From Gordoniibacillus chartarius (GTDB lineage: Bacteria; Bacillota; Bacilli; Paenibacillales; NBRC-103111): DNA of 60,824 bases. Positions 44,831-51,724 of the stretch are shown here, piece by piece. Position 1 is the stretch's first letter. Each line of letters starts with the position of its first letter. Where the stretch lies: contig NZ_JBHLWN010000101.1 in the NCBI RefSeq assembly GCF_042432825.1, forward strand, positions 1 to 60,824. The letters are read 5' to 3'. The notes beneath the pieces are model-generated. The model worked only from the letters and a program-made list of their open reading frames with translations. It ran no database searches and was not told the DNA's origin. A program made the translations under genes and the position numbers.

Positions 44831-44880
44831 AGTAAGGCATTCGCAGCCAGGTCAACATCGACCCGGCGCGGTACCTTACT
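44831..44880 (-). terminator. Possible attenuating hairpin between spoVFB and asd
   Basis: On the minus strand AGTAAGG pairs with CCTTACT around an inner GGTC/GACC stem, followed by CTCTCTTTTATAAT. The T-run is weak, so partial termination or merely a processing site; a TATAAT follows it directly. Confidence 0.35.
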
Positions 44881-44885
44881 GCTTT

Positions 44886-45479
44886 TTAATAATTAAATCG
44901 TTCGATTAATACGGGCTGGAGCTGTTTGCCTTGCAGCGCCGCTTCGCAAGTTTCCATAATCAGATCCATACGGGCCACAAGCGAATTCGGCTTTGCCGCA
45001 GGCGCGTCCTGTCCGAAAGGAACGAAATAAATATGTTTCATATTCAGCAGCTTCGCGATATTCGTCGCGTTAAGACCCAAGCCGTCGTTCGTCGAAACGG
45101 CGATGACGAGCGGACGCTGATTGCGCATTTGCGCTTTGGCCGCCATCAGCACAGGACTTTCCGTCATGGCGTTGGCGAGCTTGCTGGTCGTATTCCCCGT
45201 GCATGGGGCGATTACCATCACATCGAACAGCTTCGACGGTCCGAGCGGCTCCGCCTTCGGAATCGTGTCGATAATCTCATTGCCGGTAATGTCAAGCAGC
45301 TGCTTCTTCCAGTCTTCCGCCTTGCCGAAGCGAGTGTCCGTCATTTGCACCGAATACGATGTTACCGGTACGACATTGGCGCCGGCATCGACAAATCGCT
45401 GAATTTGCGGCATGACCTCTTCGAGCGTACAATGCGAGCCGGTTAAAGCATAGCCTACCGTTAATCCTTGCCAATTCAT
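44886..45479 (-). CDS. spoVFB: Dipicolinate synthase subunit B
   Basis: A 197-residue flavoprotein-like subunit of dipicolinate synthase, which makes the Ca-dipicolinate of the spore core from dihydrodipicolinate. It has a flavin-cofactor decarboxylase-like fold (GYALTGSHCTLEEV, VIAPCTGNTTSKLANAMTES). The ATG 45479 overlaps the spoVFA stop by one base (TGATG), with GGGAGA upstream. Confidence 0.94.
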   Translation of the reverse strand: MNWQGLTVGYALTGSHCTLEEVMPQIQRFVDAGANVVPVTSYSVQMTDTRFGKAEDWKKQLLDITGNEIIDTIPKAEPLGPSKLFDVMVIAPCTGNTTSKLANAMTESPVLMAAKAQMRNQRPLVIAVSTNDGLGLNATNIAKLLNMKHIYFVPFGQDAPAAKPNSLVARMDLIMETCEAALQGKQLQPVLIERFNY

Positions 45480-46375
45480 CACGCATCTCTCCCTTTCTGC
45501 ATATCGCTCTCCAGCAGCTGAATTAATGTGTTCGCCATTATGCGGCCAGCCGTTTTGGGTGAGACGATGCCTGGGAGACCGGGAGCCAATATCGCCTTAA
45601 TCCCCCTCTTCTCGGCGAACCTGAAATCGGTTCCTCCGGGCTTCGAGGCAAGGTCAATAATGACCGCACGGTGCGGAATATTGGTGATGACTTGCGCTGT
45701 GACTATCATAGTTGGAATTGTATTAAAAAGCAAGTCAATATTCCCCACTTGATGGTACAGCTCCTCGGTGTAAAACGGCTGAAAACCCATTTCGTACGCC
45801 CTAGCAAAATGCTCTGCCCTCCGCACGCCAACCTTCACCCGGGCACCTAAACCTTGCAGCGTCCGCGCCATCGTGATGCCGGTCCGTCCGAAGCCAAGAA
45901 CCATGCTATTCGAACCGTGAATCGTAATATCCGTGTTCTGAATCGCAATCATGATGGCTCCCTCGGCCGTCGGAATCGAATTGTAAATCGCTACGTCATC
46001 CCGTTCGAACAGCTCGATCAGTCTGATCCGGTGCTTTTCGCACAGCCGCTTCAAATATGGCTTCGCCATGCCGGTAAATACTTTCGTATCCCGCTTTAAT
46101 GAGGCGATATGCGCTTCCGTCAACATGAGCTCCTCGGACGCAAAGATCGAATCGACCTTGCCCTGATCGTCCGTTCCTACTGCCGGCAAAATCACGACGT
46201 TGGCCTCCGCAAGCGATTCGGGGGTCAACTGCTCTTTGCTGGCACCTGCAAAATTGTTTTGCAAATTATCGAAGCCGTACAATGTAACCGCTGCGTCCAT
46301 CTCGATAAAACGGCCAATAATTTCAAGTTGCCTTGCGTCACCGCCGATAAAGGCGGCTTGCACTCCAGTCAGCAC
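45479..46375 (-). CDS. spoVFA: Dipicolinate synthase subunit A
   Basis: A 298-residue NAD(P)-binding subunit. MLTGVQAAFIGGDARQLEII aligns with the known SpoVFA N-terminus, ERDDVAIYNSIPTAEGAIM and GFGRTGITMARTL with the central dehydrogenase fold, and LAPGLPGIVSPKTAG at the C-terminus. The start is GTG 46375 (read as Met-Leu-Thr-Gly), with GTGAGG upstream. Transcription in the mother cell late in sporulation is expected from the family; no SigK box was identified with confidence. Confidence 0.94.
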   Translation of the reverse strand: MLTGVQAAFIGGDARQLEIIGRFIEMDAAVTLYGFDNLQNNFAGASKEQLTPESLAEANVVILPAVGTDDQGKVDSIFASEELMLTEAHIASLKRDTKVFTGMAKPYLKRLCEKHRIRLIELFERDDVAIYNSIPTAEGAIMIAIQNTDITIHGSNSMVLGFGRTGITMARTLQGLGARVKVGVRRAEHFARAYEMGFQPFYTEELYHQVGNIDLLFNTIPTMIVTAQVITNIPHRAVIIDLASKPGGTDFRFAEKRGIKAILAPGLPGIVSPKTAGRIMANTLIQLLESDMQKGRDA

Positions 46376-46554
46376 GTTCAACCTCACCCCTTCCCCGTTC
46401 CCGCATGCCCAGGCGTTCAGCACACGGTAATATGTAACGCAAATGCCCATCATTTCTTGCGGACCTCAACGCCTAGGTTATCGTATGCATGCGCCTAGTT
46501 CGGGGTGACTGGCAGCGCGAAAGGCAAAACATAAAACACCCGCCGTTGACGCGT

Positions 46555-46693
46555 CAGACTGTCGACAAAGCCATGGAATGTTTCGGGACTTTGAGTAAAA
46601 ATAATGAAGATCGCCCTCATCCTGCCCGCATGGCCAGGTGGTTGGCGATCTTCTTCACGTTCTGGCAGATGGCCGTCATCAAGATACGAGGTC
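46555..46693 (-). mobile_element. IS1182-type remnant, left copy (transposase 3' end plus terminal repeat)
   Basis: Positions 46591-46680 match 48140-48230 almost base for base (shared GAAGATCGCCCTCATCCTGC). On the minus strand one frame reads MTAICQNVKKIANHL-like text, the C-terminus of IS1182-type transposases. CAGACTGTCGACAAA at 46555 looks like the inverted-repeat end of the element. Nothing else of the transposase remains. The rest of the 420-base gap up to the SDR gene shows no gene. Confidence 0.65.
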
Positions 46694-46796
46694 TTCAATA
46701 CAGACAAGCTCATATGTATTCTGAACGTTGGGATTAGAACGAATTGCTTGTGCCGCGGTGGCAAGACAAACATAGCGCCCTTTTTCGCAAGTACAT

Positions 46797-47558
46797 TTAT
46801 TCAACGGTGTGTTTCGTTGCCTTATACATTTTTTCTGTGTATATGTCAACTTCATCCCGTGACATGCGTAGGCGATTCACAGAAGTACCGTATCCAATTT
46901 CCTGCTTTCCCTCTTCCAAACCTTTGAAAATTCCATCCGCGAAGGCATCTAACGGTTCCCCTTGCGTATGCAGCCCCGCTCCGCCTAATTCCGTATTCAC
47001 TGCCGGAGGAGCGATTTCAATGACTTCTACAGACGTTTCGGAAAGCTGGTGTCTTAGACTCATCGTAAAGGAATGAAGCGCCGCTTTGGTTGCTGAATAA
47101 ATCGGAGCAATCGCAAACGGTGTAAAAGCTAACCCGGAGGTCACGTTTATGATAGCCGCTTCATCCTTTGTTGCAAAAAATGGAGCGAACAGCATAGCGA
47201 GATGGATAGGCGCTTCTAAGTTGGTTGTGATTTCTTTGCTGAAATAACTCCAATTGTTCTTCGCATCCGCTTTTAACACATTGAAGCGTTGCTGGATCCC
47301 TGCATTATTAACTAACACATTCACGTCCGGATAGTTCGCTGTTACCCAATCAAACAATGCTGCACGCTCGGATTCCATATCCAAATTACTTACTCGAGTG
47401 ATAAGACTAGGGTTATTTTCTTTCGCCTGCTGAAGTGCAGATTCCCGTCGTCCGCAAACAATGACTTTATTTCCAGCTTTGATAAAGCGCTCTGCAAAAG
47501 CTAATCCTATTCCGGCACTTCCGCCGGTAATCAGTACTGTGTTTCCTGAAAGTTTCAT
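46797..47558 (-). CDS. Short-chain dehydrogenase, DltE-like, in an acquired cassette
   Basis: A 253-residue classical SDR. TGGSAGIGLAF binds the nucleotide, NNAGIQQRF follows, and the catalytic residues are in NVTSGLAFTPF and IYSATKAAL. The sequence is clearly richer in A+T than the flanking genes. Its ATG overlaps the MerR stop by one base (TAATG), so the two form an operon and the regulator probably controls it. The substrate is unknown. Confidence 0.9.
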   Translation of the reverse strand: MKLSGNTVLITGGSAGIGLAFAERFIKAGNKVIVCGRRESALQQAKENNPSLITRVSNLDMESERAALFDWVTANYPDVNVLVNNAGIQQRFNVLKADAKNNWSYFSKEITTNLEAPIHLAMLFAPFFATKDEAAIINVTSGLAFTPFAIAPIYSATKAALHSFTMSLRHQLSETSVEVIEIAPPAVNTELGGAGLHTQGEPLDAFADGIFKGLEEGKQEIGYGTSVNRLRMSRDEVDIYTEKMYKATKHTVE

Positions 47559-47929
47559 TATAAATCCTCCTGAATGCGGTTTGTATAACGTGTAATTTTA
47601 AAGTCGATTCCTTTAATGGATTGTGTCATCAACGAAATTTCAGCTAACACAGCTTGTTTGTGTTTCTTCATCATTTCAAGACGAAGCCCAATGGTGGCAT
47701 CTCCTTCTACTACCCAATCGATATATTGCTTGATGTCATTTATTGGCATGTGCGTGTTTTTTAAACACATAACGGTTTCAAGGAGTGCCATTTGATTTTC
47801 TGAAAATAATCGCCTACCGACTTCATCTCGCTCGATTAAGGGTAATAGTCCTTTTTTTTCATAATAACGTAACGTGGATTCTGGAATATTGAATTTGGCT
47901 GAAGCTTCGCTAATTGAACAATACTTCAT
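47558..47929 (-). CDS. MerR family transcriptional regulator
   Basis: A 123-residue regulator: winged-helix N-terminus (ISEASAKFNIPESTLRYYEKKGLLPLIERD) followed by a dimerisation coiled coil ending QEDL. It lacks metal-binding cysteine pairs, so an organic effector or stress sensing is more likely. It autoregulates through the 19-base-spacer promoter at 47971-48001 by inference. ATG 47929 has GGAGG seven bases upstream. Confidence 0.92.
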   Translation of the reverse strand: MKYCSISEASAKFNIPESTLRYYEKKGLLPLIERDEVGRRLFSENQMALLETVMCLKNTHMPINDIKQYIDWVVEGDATIGLRLEMMKKHKQAVLAEISLMTQSIKGIDFKITRYTNRIQEDL

Positions 47930-47970
47930 CTGGAGGCCTCCAAATTTTATCTTTCATTGTCGACAGGAAT

Positions 47971-48001
47971 AGAATACGACTTAAACCATGGTTTAAGTCA
48001 A
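47971..48001 (-). promoter_or_regulatory. MerR-type promoter with perfect dyad in a 19-base spacer
   Basis: On the minus strand TTGACT (47996-48001) and TATTCT (47971-47976) are separated by 19 bases, the over-long spacer typical of MerR-activated promoters. A perfect 22-base palindrome (47978-47999; half-site GACTTAAACCA) covers the spacer and touches the -35. Confidence 0.8.
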
Positions 48002-48054
48002 TACAAAACGGCGATAAACAAAAAGACAGACCCAATCGCAGCTGATTGGGTATT

Positions 48055-48400
48055 CAGGCTGTCGACAACGCCCCGGAATTTTCCGGGGTTTTGCTTTTTC
48101 AGCACGACATTTTTAACAATCCGGTTTTCTACAAGTTATTTGAGTAAAAATAACGAAGATCGCCCTCATCCTGCCCGCTTGACAGGTGGTTGGCGATCTT
48201 CTTTACTTTCTGGCAGATGGCCTTCATTAGGTCTTGCTCCTGCACCTTCCGCCGGCCGCGGAAACGGCAATAGCGAAAGTCCATGGAGCTCTTTGGAATC
48301 CGCGAAACTTCGCTCAAACGTTTGGTACCGCAATCGGTATAACTATTTGCCCGATCGGCTCAATCGGTTTATCCGGTTTAATCAAATTATACCACATTAA
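48055..48400 (-). mobile_element. IS1182-type remnant, right copy (decayed transposase C-terminus)
   Basis: On the minus strand QTFERSFADSKELHGL (about 48320-48270) then, one frame off, YCRFRGRRKVQEQDLMKAIC and QKVKKIANHL (about 48275-48185): the C-terminus of an IS1182-type (DDE) transposase with a +1 frameshift just after HGL. The tail contains a strong hairpin CCCCGGAA/TTCCGGGG and ends at CAGGCTGTCGACAAC (48055), a terminal repeat. A further hairpin (CCCAATC/GATTGGG) precedes it. Confidence 0.7.
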
Positions 48401-48427
48401 CGCGGTGATTTGATGAAGGTGTTGGAT

Positions 48428-48482
48428 TAAAAAATAGACTGTTGAGACTTTCTCAACAGTCTGACCCGCCGTAGGCGGGTGT
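48428..48482 (-). terminator. Terminator after dut
   Basis: On the minus strand an 11-pair perfect stem AGACTGTTGAG/CTCAACAGTCT (48436-48462) followed by ATTTTTT, with another small hairpin CCGCCTACGGCGG just before it. Confidence 0.85.
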
Positions 48483-48495
48483 TATACTTATGCTT

Positions 48496-48948
48496 CTATT
48501 GTTGTCCAGTATGGCCAAAACCGCCGGAGCCGCGCTCGGTATCCGTCAGTTCGGCGACCTCTTCCAGGCGAACTTGGGGAAGAAGCTGAAACACCATCTG
48601 GGCGATGCGCTCCCCGCGTCGGATCGTGAACGGCTCGTCTCCCAAATTTATGAGAAGCACTTTCACTTCACCGCGGTAATCCGCGTCAATCGTCCCCGGC
48701 GTATTGAGACACGTAATGCCTTGCTTGAAGGCAAGCCCGCTGCGCGGGCGAATTTGCGCTTCCAGCTCCGGCGGCATGCTGATGGCGAAGCCGGTCGGAA
48801 CGAGCGTTCGTTTGCCCGGCTCCAGTACGAAATCTTCCGTTACGGCCGCATACAGGTCGAAGCCGCTCGCCTGATCGGACATTCGTCGGGGCAGCGGCAT
48901 ATCTTCCGCTCCCTCCAGCCTCTTGATTTGTACATTATACGGAAACAA
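48496..48948 (-). CDS. dut: dUTP diphosphatase
   Basis: A 150-residue trimeric dUTPase: motif 1 ASGFDLYAA, motif 2 RPRSGLA, motif 3 GTIDADYRGEV, motif 4 RGERIAQMV, motif 5 GSGGFGHTG are all present. The start is taken as TTG 48948 (AGGAGG seven bases upstream), since the ATG at 48954 is one base from that site; it overlaps the mlpA stop by 14 bases. Confidence 0.94.
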   Translation of the reverse strand: MFPYNVQIKRLEGAEDMPLPRRMSDQASGFDLYAAVTEDFVLEPGKRTLVPTGFAISMPPELEAQIRPRSGLAFKQGITCLNTPGTIDADYRGEVKVLLINLGDEPFTIRRGERIAQMVFQLLPQVRLEEVAELTDTERGSGGFGHTGQQ

Positions 48949-50191
48949 GCGCATCCCTCCTGAAGCCTCGCAGCGGCTCATCGCTTGCTCCAACCATAGC
49001 AACTGCGAACGGATTCGAGAACATCGATGCGATCAAGCTGTTGATATGCTCCATCGTTACGCCGTCAATGCGCCGGATCATATCGTCGAGCGTGTAATGC
49101 TTGCCTAGCATCAATTCATTTTTGCCAAGCCGGTTCATCCGGCTGCCGGTGCTTTCAAGACTGAGGATCAAGCTGCCTTTCAGCTGCTCCTTCCCCTTCT
49201 TCAGCTCATTGACCGTGAGACCGTTACGCTTCACCGCTTCGAGCAGCTCGAGCGTAACCTTGAGCACTTCTTCGGTTTGCTTCGGCGCGGTACCGGCATA
49301 GATGGTGAATAACCCGCTGTCCGCATGTGCCGTATGGTACGAATAAACGGAATAGGCGAGACCGCGCTTTTCGCGAATTTCCTGGAACAGCCGCGAGCTC
49401 ATGCCTCCGCCCAGCGCGTTGTTCAGCAAAATCATCGGATACAGCGTTTCTTCCCGTACCGACAAGCCCGGTAACGTTAGACACAAATGGTTTTGCTCCG
49501 TCTGCTTTTCATGAAACAGCAAATCTCCAAGGAAATCGGGCTCCCGCTCGACGTCCGTCCGGCCGTGAACGGCAAAGCGGCCGAAATGCTTCTCGATAAG
49601 CTCCAACGCCTTGTCGTCCAAATTGCCGGCTGCGGCGATGACGGTATTTTCCACCGTATAATGCTCGTTCATATAGTTTCGCAGATCGTCCGGCGTCATC
49701 GCCGCCAAGTTGTCCTGCGTGCCGAGAATCGTAAGCCCCAGAGGGTGCGAGCCGTGCGACGCCTTTGCAATCAAATCGTGAACGAGATCGTCAGGCGTAT
49801 CCTCGTACATCGATATTTCCTCGAAGATGACGTTCTTCTCCTTCTCCAGCTCAGTTGGGTCTAGCTGCGAATGGAAGAACATGTCCGAGAGTACGTCGAC
49901 AGCAATCGGCAGATGTTCGTCGAGCACCTTGACGTAGTAGCATGTATATTCCTTCGAGGTGAAGGCATTGACGTTGCCGCCGATGCCGTCGAATACTTCC
50001 GCGATATCTTGAGCCGTATGCCGCTCCGTTCCTTTGAACAGCATGTGCTCGATGAAATGCGAAATCCCATTGTTGCGGTCATTCTCGTTCCGCGATCCGG
50101 TCTTGACCCAAATTCCGAACGATACGGATCGGCAGGTTGGAATTTGTTCGAGTACGACCCGCAGGCCATTCGGGAGAGTTTTATGTATCAA
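48935..50191 (-). CDS. mlpA: M16 family zinc peptidase MlpA (YmxG)
   Basis: A 418-residue pitrilysin-family protease with intact HFIEH at about residue 40-45 (NGISHFIEHMLFKGTERHT) and the distal metal Glu in KEKNVIFEEISMYEDTP. It is the third M16 protein in the window. In B. subtilis it lies between ylxY and ymxH-spoVFA. The start TTG 50191 follows AAGGAGG by eight bases. Substrates are unknown. Confidence 0.93.
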   Translation of the reverse strand: MIHKTLPNGLRVVLEQIPTCRSVSFGIWVKTGSRNENDRNNGISHFIEHMLFKGTERHTAQDIAEVFDGIGGNVNAFTSKEYTCYYVKVLDEHLPIAVDVLSDMFFHSQLDPTELEKEKNVIFEEISMYEDTPDDLVHDLIAKASHGSHPLGLTILGTQDNLAAMTPDDLRNYMNEHYTVENTVIAAAGNLDDKALELIEKHFGRFAVHGRTDVEREPDFLGDLLFHEKQTEQNHLCLTLPGLSVREETLYPMILLNNALGGGMSSRLFQEIREKRGLAYSVYSYHTAHADSGLFTIYAGTAPKQTEEVLKVTLELLEAVKRNGLTVNELKKGKEQLKGSLILSLESTGSRMNRLGKNELMLGKHYTLDDMIRRIDGVTMEHINSLIASMFSNPFAVAMVGASDEPLRGFRRDALVSV

Positions 50192-50246
50192 CGAGAGTTC
50201 CTCCTTGGTGTGGTCCGGCTCCAATTGTGCGATGTTGAAAGTGCAC

Positions 50247-50263
50247 TTGTTACAGTCTAACAA
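50247..50263. promoter_or_regulatory. Short dyad upstream of mlpA
   Basis: TTGTTA-cagtc-TAACAA, a perfect six-base inverted repeat 55 bases upstream of the mlpA start. It may be an operator; no regulator can be named. Confidence 0.25.
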
Positions 50264-50326
50264 AAATCTGGTGCGGCTTCAATGTGCCGGGTAGTTTGTC
50301 GGTTATGCGAGGGGCGCTCCGGCTGC

Positions 50327-50384
50327 GGATTGGTATATGGGGGCTCCGGCTTCATGCAGGTATTACCAACTTTCGGCAGCATGA
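50327..50384 (+). repeat. Covarying-hairpin repeat, copy D (left half only)
   Basis: GGAT (50327-50330), a bulged T, GGTATATGGGGG (50332-50343), loop left side CTCCGGCTTC (50344-50353), then a short TCATGC/GCATGA stem. The right loop side and the returning outer stem are missing. It lies in the 387-base gap between mlpA and ylxY, which shows no gene. Confidence 0.55.
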
Positions 50385-50578
50385 GGATGGAGCCGCATGG
50401 GATCAAAAAGAACATTTCTTCCTCTAGTTGCGTACTAAGCGCACCAAACTATATTAGCACGAGCACTTAACCGTATGGTTCATCGATTGACGCGTTCGCC
50501 TTCCGCAGCCTATATGTCGTCTAAGTTTGGACGCACCGGAGAAGCAGACAGCAAATATTCCTGCGCATCTTGCAAGCA

Positions 50579-51586
50579 TCATTTTTCCGGCCCATCGACG
50601 CGGTCGGAGGACAATACCTCGCTGACGGTGCCAAGCTTGAGGTTTTTCGCGCGGATAGCTCGAATCATGCCTTCAAGGGCATCGCTGGACGATTTGGTCG
50701 GATGCATCAGGATCAGCGAGCCCGGCTCGACACGGGTGCCGATCTTACGGACAATAACTGCTCCGCCGGGGTTCGTCCAATCGACGGTATCGAGTGTCCA
50801 GAGCACGGTTTTGAGACCTTGCTCCGCGGCGATCCGGACCGTTTCCTGGTCGTAATCGCCGGAAGGCGGCGCAAACCAGCGGTTGCTGACCCCCAGCTTG
50901 TCCTTAAGCAGCGTCTCGGTCTTGGCGATTTCGGAGCGGGCTTGCGCCGCGGACAGACGACTCATATTTTTGTGGGAATAGGCGTGGTTGGACAGCTCAT
51001 GGCCCTGGGCTCCGATTTGTTTAGCCGTTTCGAGATGCGTCGAGAGCCACGATCCGTCAAAGAAAAATGTGGCGTGCACATTTTCTTTACGCAGCGTCTC
51101 CAGCATGCCCGGCAAAAATTCGTCCCCCCAGGCGACATTGATCATTAGCGCGGCCATCGGCTTCTTCGGGTTTCCTTTATAAATCGGATGAGCACCCAAA
51201 TCGTCGAGAGAAATGTTCGGCGGAATTTCCCGGGTGACGATCGGCAGCGGATCTTGCATCGGCTGCATGGAAGCAAGCTTCAGCGACTGCTCAATATCTA
51301 CTTCCAGCCCGTTATAGCCCGGTATCGCTTTCCAAACACGGTCCACTTTGGCGTCGATCGGCGCGATGTAAGTCCGCTTCGCTTCTTCTCGTATCCGCGT
51401 TTCCAGGTCGTTGTCGAGCGCCGTCCCCGACTGCAGCCCGAAAGCTTGCCGGGACGACGACCGACTGGATGGATCTCCTCCTTCGCCCTTCGTTTCTCGG
51501 ATAAATTCGTCCACAGAGCCAGATATGTCTAGTGCAAACCACACTGCTGCAAACATGGCGGCGAGGATGAACCATTTGCTTCGCAT
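50579..51586 (-). CDS. ylxY: Polysaccharide deacetylase family protein YlxY
   Basis: A 335-residue exported or membrane-anchored protein (hydrophobic residues about 5-20) with a NodB-type domain at about 150-325. The motif-1 segment reads INVAWGDE where catalytic family members such as PdaB have an Asp (FDISWG); motif 2 is SNHAYSH with both histidines; motif 3 is FAPPSGDYD. Loss of the motif-1 Asp suggests altered or absent deacetylase activity. ATG 51586 has GGAGG upstream. The pnp-ylxY-mlpA order is conserved in spore formers. Confidence 0.88.
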   Translation of the reverse strand: MRSKWFILAAMFAAVWFALDISGSVDEFIRETKGEGGDPSSRSSSRQAFGLQSGTALDNDLETRIREEAKRTYIAPIDAKVDRVWKAIPGYNGLEVDIEQSLKLASMQPMQDPLPIVTREIPPNISLDDLGAHPIYKGNPKKPMAALMINVAWGDEFLPGMLETLRKENVHATFFFDGSWLSTHLETAKQIGAQGHELSNHAYSHKNMSRLSAAQARSEIAKTETLLKDKLGVSNRWFAPPSGDYDQETVRIAAEQGLKTVLWTLDTVDWTNPGGAVIVRKIGTRVEPGSLILMHPTKSSSDALEGMIRAIRAKNLKLGTVSEVLSSDRVDGPEK

Positions 51587-51669
51587 ATGCTTATTCCTCC
51601 GGACAAGTCCAGTTTTCTGAACCAGCATATGCACGTTGGGAGCGATATAGAAGGCTTTTACCGAAAAAC

Positions 51670-51707
51670 ACAAAAAAGTTTGCGCCCCTTGCCCAGCGCA
51701 AACTTGT
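51670..51707 (-). terminator. Intrinsic terminator after pnp
   Basis: AAGTTTGCGC/GCGCAAACTT ten-pair stem followed by TTTTTTG on the minus strand, 18 bases past the pnp stop. Confidence 0.85.
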
Positions 51708-51724
51708 TGTTCGTGATCTGTGTA

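Noticed and set aside
46495..46773. 92-codon minus-strand frame before the SDR gene
   Set aside because: It runs through the IS1182 remnant in the wrong frame for the transposase and resembles no protein.
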